A stretch of 64,000 nucleotides of DNA, taken from Streptomyces hilarionis. GTDB taxonomy: Bacteria > Actinomycetota > Actinomycetes > Streptomycetales > Streptomycetaceae. Shown piece after piece: positions 17,399 through 28,745 of the stretch (position 1 is its first letter; every line of letters starts with the position of its first letter). The position numbers were made by a program, and so were the translations under genes. The notes below the pieces were generated by a model. It saw nothing but the letters and a program-made list of their open reading frames with translations, had not been told where the DNA came from and made no database searches. The stretch covers positions 62,001-126,000 of the forward strand of contig NZ_JAHHIT010000037.1 in assembly GCF_024539675.1 (NCBI RefSeq), read 5' to 3'.

Positions 17399-18259
17399 TC
17401 ACCGGGCCGCTTCGGCCACCGCGAGCGCCTGTCGCGCGTACGCACGGCCGAACAGCACGGCGTGCACGAGCAGGGGGAAGAGCCGGTGCAGGCCGACCCG
17501 CCCGCGCCACCCGTCGGCGAGCGGGGCGACCTGCTGGTATCCGGCCAGCACCTGGTCCAGGTGGGGGCAGCCGAAGAGACTCAGCATCGCCAGGTCGGTC
17601 TCCCGGTGACCGCCGTGGGCCGCCGGGTCGATGAGGCGAGCCTCACCGTCCACGCCCCACAGCACGTTGCCGTTCCACAGGTCGCCGTGCAGGCGGGCGG
17701 GCCGTTCGGGCGGCCCGGCCAGCTCCGGCAGACGCAGACACAGGCGCTCGATCCGGGACGCCTCGGCCGGGCCGAGCGTGCCCGCGGCGACGGCCGAGCG
17801 GACGTAGGGCAGCACACGCTGCTCCGCGTACCAGGCCGGCCAGTCGTCGCCGGTCTCGTTGCGCATCGGGGCCCGGCCGACGTACGCGTCGAGCGGGCCT
17901 CCGGGCGGAGCGGCGCCGAACGCCGGGGCCCCGGCGGCGTGCAGGGCCGCCAGGTCGCGGCCCAGCCGGTGGGCGGCCCGGGCGTCCGGCGCGCCGGTCG
18001 GCACACGGTCGGTCACCAGCCAGCGGTCGTCGTGTCCGTGCACGGCCGGGACGCGGACGGCCCCGGCGGCCGCCAACCAGCGCAACCCGGCGGCCTCGGC
18101 GGCGGTCGCGCCCGGATCCTCGCCCCGCTTGACCATCACCACGCGCCCGTCGTCGAGGACGACCTCCGTCAGGGTCGCGGACAGCGGCCGCCGGCGGCGC
18201 GGTGACGCCCCGGTGTGCCGGGCGGCGGCCGCGCCGGGGGCCGAGGGAGGCGGGCTCAT
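17399..18259 (-). CDS. Fructosamine-3-kinase family protein
   Basis: The 286-residue kinase-like protein is of family length. Its catalytic core ARLHGDLWNGNVLWG, followed by LIDPAAHGGHRETDLAML, is the fructosamine kinase/aminoglycoside-phosphotransferase-like signature (HGDLWxGN catalytic loop and DP metal-binding motif). It probably phosphorylates glycated amines or a sugar-like small molecule; deglycation is inferred from the family. It stands alone, convergent with the DUF6479 gene and upstream (same strand) of nothing obvious. Confidence 0.87.
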   Translation of the reverse strand: MSPPPSAPGAAAARHTGASPRRRRPLSATLTEVVLDDGRVVMVKRGEDPGATAAEAAGLRWLAAAGAVRVPAVHGHDDRWLVTDRVPTGAPDARAAHRLGRDLAALHAAGAPAFGAAPPGGPLDAYVGRAPMRNETGDDWPAWYAEQRVLPYVRSAVAAGTLGPAEASRIERLCLRLPELAGPPERPARLHGDLWNGNVLWGVDGEARLIDPAAHGGHRETDLAMLSLFGCPHLDQVLAGYQQVAPLADGWRGRVGLHRLFPLLVHAVLFGRAYARQALAVAEAAR

Positions 18260-18381
18260 CCGACGATCCCCGCGGCCTCGCGGCCGCTCGCCGGCCGGGC
18301 GGTCGGGACGGAACGCGGTGACATGACGGCAAGCCTACGCACGGCGCGCGGGCCCGGCCCGGAAGGACGCCGGGCGCACGG

Positions 18382-20769
<2,388 letters not shown>

Positions 20770-20821
20770 CGTCTCTCCTCCGTCGCGCGGACCGCCCGGT
20801 CCGTGCCGGCGTCGCCCGGGT

Positions 20822-20840
20822 CGTGGCGTTCGACGCCACG
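20822..20840. promoter_or_regulatory. Palindrome upstream of class II uvrA
   Basis: CGTGGCGT-TCG-ACGCCACG is a perfect 8-bp inverted repeat with a 3-bp spacer, 53-71 bp before the UvrA2 start. A TAGCGT hexamer overlaps it on the minus strand. It could be a TetR-type operator or a 5' leader hairpin. Confidence 0.55.
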
Positions 20841-20994
20841 CTAGCCGGGGGGCCGGGGCCGGCGCTTCTCCAATCGTGATCAGTTCGGCGGCGTTCATGT
20901 TCGGACAGGCCCCGGACAGTAAACGACAACGCGGCGCGGCGGCGGCGTGAAGGCGCTGAGATGGCCTGATTCGTCGTGCAGGATGAGGTGGAAC

Positions 20995-23022
20995 ATGGCC
21001 GAGGTGATGCGGGCGGAGCCGGCGCGGCGCACGGGCACGGGGGCAGGGGCGGGGGCGGGCGTCGCGCAGCAGAACGCCAGGCAGGACACGAAGAAGGGCG
21101 GACCGGCGAAAGCGGAGCAGAAACGGTGCGCCTGTGTGGCGGGAGGGCCGGACAACGCGCTCGGCGGGGCCGAGGAACGCTTCCGGGGCCTGCTGGAGGC
21201 GGCGCCGGACGCGATGGTGATCGTCGACGACACGGGCATCATCAAGCTCGTCAACGCTCAGACGGAGGCGCTGTTCGGGCACGGTCGCGAGGAGTTGCTC
21301 GGCTGCCCCGTCGAGCTGCTCATCCCGCACCGTTTCCACGACCAGCACACCGCGCACCGGCGCGGGTACACGGCCAACCGCCAGGTGCGGCCGATGGGCG
21401 CCGGTCTCGAACTGCACGGGCTGCGCAAGGACGGCACGGAGTTCCCCGTCGAGATCAGCCTGAGTCCGCTGGAGACGGCGGAGGGGCTGCTCGTGTCGGC
21501 CGCCGTGCGCGACGTCAGCGACCGCAAGGCCGCCGAGGCCCGGATCAACGAGCTGGCCGCGCTCGTGGAGTCGTCGCAGGACGCAATCCTCGCCAAGACC
21601 CTCGACGGGTACATCACCTACTGGAACGCGGCCGCGCAGCGCCTGTACGGCTACACCGCCGAGGAGGCCATCGGCCGGCACGTCTCGCTGCTGGCCCCGC
21701 CGGAGCTGCGAGGCGAGGTCCGCGAGCTGCTCAAGCGGCTGCGGCACGCGGAGAAGGTGGAGCACTACGAGACGCTGCGGTTGACGAAGTCCGGGGCGCT
21801 GCTGGACGTGGACGTCACCCTGTGGCCCACCCGGGACACCCACGGCAAGGTGGTCGGGGCCTGCGCGATCGTGCGCGACATCAGCGACCGCAAGCGCGCG
21901 GAGGCCGAGCTCACGGTCCTGTACGAACAGCAGCGGCACATCGCGCTGACCCTCCAGCGCAGCCTGATGGGCACGCCGCCCGCGCTGCCCGGTCTGGCCA
22001 CCGCGAGCCGCTACCGGCCGGCGACCCAGGGCGCGGGGGTGGGCGGCGACTGGTTCGACCTGATCCCGCTGGGCGCCGACCGGGTGGGCGTGCTGATAGG
22101 CGACGTCATGGGCCGCGGGCTGGAAGCGGCCGCCGTGATGGGCCAGTTGCGGTCGGCCGCGCACGCACTGGCCAAGACCGGGATGCAACCGCGGCAGCTG
22201 ATGCGGGCGCTGGACACCTGCGTCGCCGACCTCGACGTGCCCGACCAGCTCGTCACCTGCTGCTATCTGGTGATCGCGCCGGACGCGGGCACGGTGACGG
22301 TCTGTTCGGCGGGGCACCTGCCGGTGCTGGTCGCCGGGCTCGGCGAGGGCATCACCCAGTTGTCCTGTCCGGTCAACGCCCCGCTCGGCGTGGGCGACGT
22401 GGTCTACGAGCAGTCGAGCTCGGAGATACCGCCGGGGGCCACGCTCGTGCTGTACACGGACGGCCTGATCGAGACGCCGGGCAGCGACATCGAGGTGCGC
22501 ATCGGGGAACTGACGGGACTGCTGGGGCAGTTGTTCGTGGGCACGCCGTGTCTGGAGGCCGCGGCGGACCATGTCCTCGCCGGTCTGCTGCCGGACGCCG
22601 ACGGCCACAACGACGACGTCACACTGCTGCTCGCGCAGTTGCCGGCCGCGCCGCTGGCCGCCGTCACGACGCACCTGCCGGCCACCGCGGCCTCGGTGCC
22701 GCAGGGGCGTGCCTTTCTGCGGACGGCGCTGACCGGGTGGAACTGCGCGCACAGCGCCGACGACGCGCTCCTGCTGCTGTCGGAGACGCTGACCAACGCC
22801 GTCCAGCACGCCGAGGGCCCGGTCGGCGTGCATCTGCACCGCACCGCCACCGACCTCACGGTCGAGGTCAGCGACCGCAGCCCGCAGTTGCCGCAGCCCC
22901 GCACGGCGGTCGAGGACGCGGAGTCGGGCCGCGGTCTGATGCTCGTGCGGGCCCTCGCCGCCGACTGGGGGGTGCGGCCGACGGACGAGGGCAAGACGAC
23001 CTGGTTCACGCTGAAGCTGTGA
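20995..23022 (+). CDS. PAS-PAS-PP2C (SpoIIE-like) phosphatase with C-terminal ATPase domain
   Basis: The 675-residue sensor has an unstructured start (residues 1-55), two PAS domains (about 60-170 and 180-300, both ending DxSDRK), a helical linker with the LTLQRSLMG motif, a PP2C/SpoIIE domain (about 335-535: [40 protein letters not shown]) and a HATPase_c/RsbW-like domain (545-672: [21 protein letters not shown]). It probably dephosphorylates an anti-anti-sigma factor and may also phosphorylate one. The start among several ATGs (20947, 20986, 20995) is uncertain; GAGGTGG favours 20995. Confidence 0.88.
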   Translation: MAEVMRAEPARRTGTGAGAGAGVAQQNARQDTKKGGPAKAEQKRCACVAGGPDNALGGAEERFRGLLEAAPDAMVIVDDTGIIKLVNAQTEALFGHGREELLGCPVELLIPHRFHDQHTAHRRGYTANRQVRPMGAGLELHGLRKDGTEFPVEISLSPLETAEGLLVSAAVRDVSDRKAAEARINELAALVESSQDAILAKTLDGYITYWNAAAQRLYGYTAEEAIGRHVSLLAPPELRGEVRELLKRLRHAEKVEHYETLRLTKSGALLDVDVTLWPTRDTHGKVVGACAIVRDISDRKRAEAELTVLYEQQRHIALTLQRSLMGTPPALPGLATASRYRPATQGAGVGGDWFDLIPLGADRVGVLIGDVMGRGLEAAAVMGQLRSAAHALAKTGMQPRQLMRALDTCVADLDVPDQLVTCCYLVIAPDAGTVTVCSAGHLPVLVAGLGEGITQLSCPVNAPLGVGDVVYEQSSSEIPPGATLVLYTDGLIETPGSDIEVRIGELTGLLGQLFVGTPCLEAAADHVLAGLLPDADGHNDDVTLLLAQLPAAPLAAVTTHLPATAASVPQGRAFLRTALTGWNCAHSADDALLLLSETLTNAVQHAEGPVGVHLHRTATDLTVEVSDRSPQLPQPRTAVEDAESGRGLMLVRALAADWGVRPTDEGKTTWFTLKL

Positions 23023-23983
23023 CCCCCCGGTGCGGACCGCCGTGGGCCGGCGCCAGGGCGTTCAGGTGGGCCTGGACGTAGGGCACGGCCACGGCGTGCA
23101 GTTCGCGTTCGCCGTCGACGAAGGCGGGCTGCACGTTGACCTCGAAGACGACCCCGCCGTTCTCCGCGGCGAGGTCGACGCCGGCGAAGGGCAGCCCCAC
23201 GGACGCCGTGGCCGCGACGGCGAGTTCGGCGAGCCGGGGCGGGAGGTCCGACGGGGCCAGGTGGACGGCGGTGGCGCCCTGGCAGGTGTTGCAGGGGGTG
23301 TCGGTGGCGGGCTGAAGGTGCTCGCGGGCGTGCAGGACCCGCTCGCCGAGGACGAACACCCGGAACTGGTGACGCAGGCCGTCGGCGGTGACGTTGCCGG
23401 CGTCCCGGGACAGCATCCAGTCCGTGCCGCGGTCGGCGTAGTACGCGGCGGCGCGCTCCAGCCGGGCGACGGTGTCGACATGGAAGGTGTCGTTGCCGCC
23501 GGTGCCGATCACGGGCCTGGCCCAGGTGTCGCGGCCGAGCCGCTCGAACGCGTCGGCCGCCTGCCTCGGGGTGGGCCGCGACAGCACCTCGGTCTCCATC
23601 TGGGCGATGCCGTCGCGGCGGAAGCGTTCCACGGTGAGGTTCTTCTCGGTGGCGGTCCGCCAGGCGTCGGGACCGGCGGCGAGGGTCACCACGCCGTGGC
23701 TCGCGAGGAGTCGCTGGAAGCCGGCGAGGGCACGCCGGTGGTGCGGCGGGATCTCGTAGAGCACGACGACGTCGGGCACGAAGTCCAGCCGCTGCTCCGG
23801 GACCTGCAGGCGTAACCGGCTGCCGTGCCGGACGCCGCGGCCGGTGCCGCCGGTCGCGAAGTGCCGGGAGTCGACCCGGACGGGAGGGGCGCCGGTGAGC
23901 AGTTCCACGGCGTCGGCGAGGTATTCACGGCAGCCTTCGGGCGAGGTGGGGTCGGCGATCAGGGCGATGCACGGTCGGGACAC
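23006..23983 (-). CDS. ATP-grasp domain protein (RimK-like)
   Basis: The 325-residue protein starts at GTG 23983 with GGAGG 6 nt upstream. It has an N-terminal preATP-grasp region ([12 protein letters not shown]), a lysine of the ATP lid near [13 protein letters not shown], and a metal-binding end [21 protein letters not shown] typical of RimK-like ATP-grasp ligases. A CNTCQG pair near residue 245 is unusual. It would ligate an acid to an amine, but neither substrate nor partner peptide is evident; no precursor-peptide gene was found beside it. Its 3' end overlaps the convergent PP2C gene by 17 nt. Confidence 0.82.
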   Translation of the reverse strand: MSRPCIALIADPTSPEGCREYLADAVELLTGAPPVRVDSRHFATGGTGRGVRHGSRLRLQVPEQRLDFVPDVVVLYEIPPHHRRALAGFQRLLASHGVVTLAAGPDAWRTATEKNLTVERFRRDGIAQMETEVLSRPTPRQAADAFERLGRDTWARPVIGTGGNDTFHVDTVARLERAAAYYADRGTDWMLSRDAGNVTADGLRHQFRVFVLGERVLHAREHLQPATDTPCNTCQGATAVHLAPSDLPPRLAELAVAATASVGLPFAGVDLAAENGGVVFEVNVQPAFVDGERELHAVAVPYVQAHLNALAPAHGGPHRGVTASA

Positions 23984-24477
23984 AGCGGCCTCCAGGGGCT
24001 CTCGACGCGCGCTCGTGCCGCGGGCGGCCCACGCGCGGCCCGAGCGGTGTCACGGATGGTGCCTGTCGCGTGGGTGGTCGCCGCGCCCGTCGCCCGGGGA
24101 GCCGCGCCGGTGTGCGGAGCCGTGCGGCCCGGACGGCGCCGGACGGGACGGGTGACCACGAGGGGGTGGGGCTCGCCCCACCGGTCGGGCCGCGGGGCTG
24201 GCCGACCACTGTAAGCACCGTGCGGGAGCCCGTGCCAGGGCGCACGACGGTCCGCCTCCTGCCCCGCGTTCTGCGCCGTGAGCCCCGGTCCGTGCGCCCT
24301 GTCCGGGCCGCCGGAGCGCCTCCGTCCCAGCCGTCCCGCTGCCCGTCGGCTGCCACGTCCGGATCCGGTGGCCGGCGGCTGCCGCGTCACCGGGGCGGAC
24401 CGCGTGGCTCCCGGAGGATCCGCCGCGCCCGGGAGGAGGCGGGGGCGACATGCGGGTGTGGGGCTGCGGGACGGCCC
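23984..24477. other. Intergenic gap without a supported gene
   Basis: About 494 bp lie between the ATP-grasp start and the stop of the RpiB-family gene. Open frames exist on both strands, but they show Arg/Pro/Gly-rich composition of random GC-rich reading and no domain. I see no RNA gene or clear hairpin array. The promoter of the ATP-grasp gene must lie at the left end. Confidence 0.5.
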
Positions 24478-24939
24478 CTACCCCGGGGAGCCCGCCCTGC
24501 CGGCGTCGAGGCCCTCGATGTGGGCGACGTTGAACCGGTCCTCGGCGTCCCCGCCGGCCTCGGCGGCGAACCAGGCGTCCAGGATCTCCTTCAGCAGCGG
24601 CTCCGACGTCAGGCGCAGGCTCAGCGCGAGGACGTTGGCGTCGTTCCAGCGGCGGGCGCCGTCGGCGGTGCCGGCGTCGACGCACAGCGCGGCCCGGACG
24701 CCGGCCACCTTGTTCGCGGCGATGGACGCGCCGGTGCCGGTCCAGCAGCACACCACGGCCTGATCGCAGGTGCCGTCGGCCACGTCCCGGGCCGCCGCCT
24801 CCGAGCACACCGCCCACCGCGGGTCGTCGCCGCTGCGCAGCGCGCCGTGCGGGACGACGTCGTGCCCGCGGCCGCGCAGTTCGGCCACCAGGGCCCGGGC
24901 GACCGGCTCGTCCATGTCCGAGGAGACCGAGATCCGCAT
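24478..24939 (-). CDS. RpiB/LacA/LacB-family sugar-phosphate isomerase
   Basis: The 153-residue protein shows the RpiB fold and the phosphate-binding/catalytic Cys motif CCWTGTGASIAANKVAGVRAA (near residues 64-84), followed by RRWNDANVLALSLRLTS. Family members isomerise ribose-5-phosphate or allose-6-phosphate. The leading DMDEPVA and TGTGAS variants differ from canonical RpiB (CGTGIG), so it may be a branch with another substrate. Monocistronic, TAG stop. Confidence 0.85.
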   Translation of the reverse strand: MRISVSSDMDEPVARALVAELRGRGHDVVPHGALRSGDDPRWAVCSEAAARDVADGTCDQAVVCCWTGTGASIAANKVAGVRAALCVDAGTADGARRWNDANVLALSLRLTSEPLLKEILDAWFAAEAGGDAEDRFNVAHIEGLDAGRAGSPG

Positions 24940-25081
24940 GGGTCGGAGCCTACTGAGGGCGGCCCGGCGCTGTCGCCCCGGACGCCGTCCGCACCGGGTG
25001 GGCGGCGGACCGCTTCCCCGCGATCGCCCGCGGAACGGGGAGCCGAGGGCGCCGGGAGCCGCCCCCGGCCGGAGCGACCCC

Positions 25082-25960
25082 TCAGACGGGAGAACCCCAC
25101 GTGTCGTCCGTGAGGCCGACCGGGTTGGCGGCGGGCAGGAGCCCGGAGTCCAGGACGGTGCGGGCGAGCGGTTCGAGCAGGTGGGCGAGGCGGGCGGTGG
25201 CGTCGGCGCCCAGGGCGCCCCAGGGCCCCGCCGCGGCGGCGTCCGTGTCGGCCTCGATCCGTGCGCGGGCGTCCGACCCGGCCGCGGTGAGGCGTCCCCG
25301 GCCGTCGAGCCAGCCGCGCTCGGCGAGCTCCGTCCGGGCCGCCCGCCACGCGTCGGCGTCCCACTGGCGGGTGCGCTGCTGGAACTCCGCGTCGGTCTCC
25401 CCCGCCGCGCTCTTGAGCGCCATCGCCGCGACCGGACCCAGCCGACGGCTCACCAGCACCGCGACATGGCCGTCGCCGCGGTGCTCGCGCAGCGTGGTCA
25501 GGGCCTGCCAGAGCCGGACGTGGGGCTGTGCGGGGCGGGGCAGGGCCTGGTTGGCGGCGCTCAGCACGCGCCCGGCCGTGTCCGCGGCCCCGGCGGCCCG
25601 CCAGGCGAGGTCGGCGGCCTCGGCCATGTCGGCGGAGGCCACGACGTCCTCGCCGTACAGGCCGGTCATCGCCGCGTCGACGGCTCGCTCGCGCGCCCGC
25701 AGCACCTGCCGGGGGGAGGCGAACGTCCAGGCGTCGGGCAGTGCTCGCGCCACCCGGTCGGGGTGGAAGACGTGGAAACAGCCGGTGACGACCGCTGCGG
25801 GAGCGGGCCCGAGGGGCGCCGCGCGCAGGGCGAAGTACCCCATCCAGTAGCCGCGCATCCCGAGGCCGTCGGCCGCCTCGCGTACCTCGGGGGCGAAGTA
25901 GACGAGCTGGTGGACCGGCTCGAACCTCTCCCACATCGCCCGTGCGACGGTGTCGCCCAC
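25082..25960 (-). CDS. SCO6745-family protein (possible HTH regulator)
   Basis: The 292-residue protein starts at GTG 25960 (GGAGG 8 nt upstream); an ATG at 26038 is in frame but the extra residues look unstructured. Typical family stretches are FEPVHQLVYFAPEVREAADGLG, GYWMGYFALRAAPLGP, and near the C-terminus a winged-helix-like ARTELAERGWLDGRGRLTAAG. The family is common in actinobacteria, of unknown function, and the C-terminal part resembles a MarR-like HTH. No operon partner. Confidence 0.78.
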   Translation of the reverse strand: MGDTVARAMWERFEPVHQLVYFAPEVREAADGLGMRGYWMGYFALRAAPLGPAPAAVVTGCFHVFHPDRVARALPDAWTFASPRQVLRARERAVDAAMTGLYGEDVVASADMAEAADLAWRAAGAADTAGRVLSAANQALPRPAQPHVRLWQALTTLREHRGDGHVAVLVSRRLGPVAAMALKSAAGETDAEFQQRTRQWDADAWRAARTELAERGWLDGRGRLTAAGSDARARIEADTDAAAAGPWGALGADATARLAHLLEPLARTVLDSGLLPAANPVGLTDDTWGSPV

Positions 25961-26186
25961 TCCCCGGTCCTCCCCGTCGGTCGTCCTCGGCGGCGTCCGC
26001 GTCGTGCCCCGTGCGCCGGTGTCGTCCGGCAGCAGCATCCGCCATGACAGCGGTCATAACAACCCCGGCGGCGGACGAGCTCCCCCGCCGCCTCCGGCGG
26101 ACACGCCCTGCGCCGCCGTCCGGTCGGGAGCGTCCATGGCGGTGGCGAGGCGGTGGCGGAGGCGGTGCGGTCCCCGCCGCCGTGGG

Positions 26187-26975
26187 TCAGGGCGTCGGGA
26201 TGCCCGCCGTTCCGCTCCGGCGGGCGGGGCGGGCGAAGCGGACCGGGACGCCCGGCGAGTACAGGACGCTGACCGGATCCCGCACGGGCGCCGGCAAACC
26301 CGCCGCCGCGATCAGGTCCTCCTCGCACTCCACCAGCTCGGCCCGGTGCAGCGGCCAGCGCGGATGCGCGTTGGGCAGGTACATCGACCGGCCGAGGAAG
26401 GCGCTGTGCAGACCCCAGCGCGCCGTCAGGAAGTGCTCCAGCGCGGTGGGTTCGCCGATCGGCTCGCCCACGCGCACCGCGATCCGGCTGCACGCCCCGC
26501 GCGGCGCGGGCCAGCGGCGGCGGCTGGTGTAGACGACGGTGTCGCCGTCGACGTCGATCGACATGCGCGCCCAGGCGTAGGGCAGCCGGAAGCCCGTCCG
26601 CGCCACGGCCACCGGCACCAGGCGGGAGGCGTCCAGCGAGCGGAAGACCACGCCCCGGCGCCCCTGCGCGTCGACCGAGTACAGCCGGACGTTCGTCTCG
26701 GGGAAGGACCCGAGATAGGGCACGCCCGGCAGGCGGAACCAGCCCACGCGGTGCATCCGGAACGCCACCAGGCCGACGTAGGTGACGCCGTCGAGGGTGT
26801 CCGGGACGGTACCCGGCGGCAGCAGGGGGGCCACGTCCGCCGGATCGGCCGCCCAGTGCAGGAAGGTCAGGTCGAGCCAGGACTGGGTGAGCAGCGGACG
26901 GGCGATCGCGCCCGGTGCGTCGGGCGTGACGGGTTGCGGCGGGACCGGGGCGGGTGGCTGCGGTGGCTGCGGCAC
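26187..26975 (-). CDS. DUF2071 (YqjF-like) protein
   Basis: The 262-residue protein has the DUF2071/acetoacetate-decarboxylase-like beta-barrel pattern: LTQSWLDLTFLHWAADPADVAPLLPPG near residue 32, then VTYVGLVAFRMHRV, GSFPETNVRLYSVDAQGRRGVVFRSLDA and a C-terminal HPRWPLHRAEL. The enzyme activity is unknown. GTG 26975 is the most upstream plausible start; the first 20 residues are Pro-rich. The preceding 211 bp (25976-26186) hold no gene. Confidence 0.8.
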   Translation of the reverse strand: MPQPPQPPAPVPPQPVTPDAPGAIARPLLTQSWLDLTFLHWAADPADVAPLLPPGTVPDTLDGVTYVGLVAFRMHRVGWFRLPGVPYLGSFPETNVRLYSVDAQGRRGVVFRSLDASRLVPVAVARTGFRLPYAWARMSIDVDGDTVVYTSRRRWPAPRGACSRIAVRVGEPIGEPTALEHFLTARWGLHSAFLGRSMYLPNAHPRWPLHRAELVECEEDLIAAAGLPAPVRDPVSVLYSPGVPVRFARPARRSGTAGIPTP

Positions 26976-27180
26976 CGCTCCAGTATCCCGGAAGGCGGCC
27001 CCGGAGGACCGGGCGCGGCGGCTGCCGGCGCTGTGGCCGAGGACACATGTCGTCGCGCGGCGGTCCCGGGCTACGGTTCTGGACAGTCCCCCCGCCTGCT
27101 CCGCGGCCCCCTCGCCGCCCTGCCCCGTCGACCGTCGATCCTCGCTGCTCCTCGCTGCCCCACACCCCGGACGGCCCGCC

Positions 27181-27708
27181 GTGTTCGCTGACCTCTCCCC
27201 GATCGTCGCCGCCACCGCGCACTGGCTGACGCGGGCCTTCCCGGCGAGCGGCGGCGCGCTCGCCGACGCGCTGTGCGAGGCGCAGGCCCGCCAGGCGGCG
27301 ACGGTCGCGGCGCGGCTGTGCTGTCCCACCGCCGCGGACGCCGCCCTGCTGGGCCTGGCGGGCCCGGGCGGCTCGGGGCGCCTGGACCGGATCAGCGGCG
27401 CGGACGCCGACGCCGGCGCGTCGCCGGACGACCACGCCTGGCGGACGTGGGTGGACGAGGTCGTGGCGAGCTGGGCGGCCTGTCTGCTCGGCGACGTGGA
27501 CCTGGCCGCCGCGGCGGTGGCCGCGCTCGCGCAGGGCGAGCACGAACCGGACACGCCGACCGGCTTCGGGCGGCTGGTCGCGCCCGACGACCGCGATCGC
27601 GCCGCGGCGGCCCTGCTGCGCCATCCCGACCTCCTGGCCCCCGTGGCCGACCTGCACCGCGCCGGACTCCTGGAACGCCTCGGACGCGGCCGGGCGCTGG
27701 TCGCCTGA
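27181..27708 (+). CDS. Conserved hypothetical protein
   Basis: The 175-residue Ala-rich helical protein reads FADLSPIVAATAHWLTRAFP then ADALCEAQARQAATVAARLC. Third codon positions are nearly all G or C, which supports a real gene. No domain recognised, no signal peptide, no transmembrane helix. GTG 27181 is the likely start; no Shine-Dalgarno is obvious, so start confidence is low. It is convergent with the TolB-like gene (14 bp gap). Confidence 0.65.
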   Translation: MFADLSPIVAATAHWLTRAFPASGGALADALCEAQARQAATVAARLCCPTAADAALLGLAGPGGSGRLDRISGADADAGASPDDHAWRTWVDEVVASWAACLLGDVDLAAAAVAALAQGEHEPDTPTGFGRLVAPDDRDRAAAALLRHPDLLAPVADLHRAGLLERLGRGRALVA

Positions 27709-27722
27709 GGCGCCAGGCCGGG

Positions 27723-28745
27723 TCAGCCCAGGTAGGCCGGGGCGACGGCGGAGGTCATCAGGGTGCGGGGCGCGCCGGCGCCGTCGGCGGGCACGCTCCA
27801 CAGGTCCGAGCCGTAGTCGCCGGGGAGGGCGTAGACGAGGGTGGAGTCGTCGGACCACAGGGCCTGGTCGTCGATGTTGCGCGACTCGGCGGTCGCCGTC
27901 TCCCGCATCGTGCGCAGATCCAGGACGTACAGGCGCCAGGGGGCGTCGGGCGAGGCGCCGTCGACCCGTTTCTTGTAGGCGACGCGGGTGCCGTCCGGGG
28001 AGAGGGAGGGGCATTCCACGTTGCCGTGCAGGGTGGTCAGGGTGCGGGCGGCGAGGTCGCCCCGGACGAGGTAGGTGCGGCCGCCCGTGGCCAGCGTGGC
28101 GTAGAAGCGGGTGTCGTCGGCGAAGGTGACGCCCCAGACGTTGGTGTCGGCGGCCTGGTACGGGCGGCCGTCCTTGACGATGCGGAAGGTCTCCAGGTTG
28201 TCGTCGATCGCCCAGGTGCGGGTGTCGACGACGGCGGTGCGGGTGGAGAAGTCCGTGCCGGCGTAGGAGTCCCCGCTGACGAAGACCGTCCAGGCGGCCA
28301 GGTGCCCGGAGGGCGAGACCCGGGCCCGGGTGGGGATGCCCGCCACCGGGAACCGGTGTCGTTCGCGCAGGTGCGCGTCGAGCACCACGGCCCGGTAGCC
28401 GTCGCTCAGCGCGCCGTGCACGGCCTGTAGGCAGATGCCGGTGCCGGCCGCCGCGTGGAAGCGCAGGCACTTGACGCCCGAGGCGGTGCGCGGACCCTGG
28501 GGACGGTCGGCGGGCACGGTGGCGATCTCGTCGCGGTGCGGGCCCCAGGCGAGGTTGCGCACCAGCAGCCGGCGTCCGCCCGCGGGCCGGAGCGAGACGG
28601 CGCCGGTCCGCACACGGGGACCGTCCGCCTGCTGCCGGTCGCGCTGCCCGGACCGGTGGGCGGCGTGCAGCACGGCCCCGGCGCCGACGGTCCCCAGGAG
28701 CAGGACGGCGGCCAGCAGGATCGTCAGGCGGCTCGTTCTGGTCAT
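27723..28745 (-). CDS. TolB-like beta-propeller protein, membrane anchored
   Basis: The 340-residue protein has an N-terminal signal anchor (residues 7-28, LTILLAAVLLLGTVGAGAVL) and then a propeller-like extracytoplasmic domain with repeats such as SPSGHLAAWTVF, SLSPDGTRVAYKKR and WSDDSTLVYALPG. The start ATGA overlaps the stop of the MFS transporter, so it is the third gene of the phosphoesterase-MFS operon. It may act as a surface binding protein; function unknown. Confidence 0.8.
   Translation of the reverse strand: MTRTSRLTILLAAVLLLGTVGAGAVLHAAHRSGQRDRQQADGPRVRTGAVSLRPAGGRRLLVRNLAWGPHRDEIATVPADRPQGPRTASGVKCLRFHAAAGTGICLQAVHGALSDGYRAVVLDAHLRERHRFPVAGIPTRARVSPSGHLAAWTVFVSGDSYAGTDFSTRTAVVDTRTWAIDDNLETFRIVKDGRPYQAADTNVWGVTFADDTRFYATLATGGRTYLVRGDLAARTLTTLHGNVECPSLSPDGTRVAYKKRVDGASPDAPWRLYVLDLRTMRETATAESRNIDDQALWSDDSTLVYALPGDYGSDLWSVPADGAGAPRTLMTSAVAPAYLG

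Noticed and set aside
23959..24390. Minus-strand 143-residue frame in the gap before the RpiB-family gene
   Set aside because: Random Arg/Gly/Pro-rich composition, overlaps the ATP-grasp start region and has no domain or ribosome binding site.
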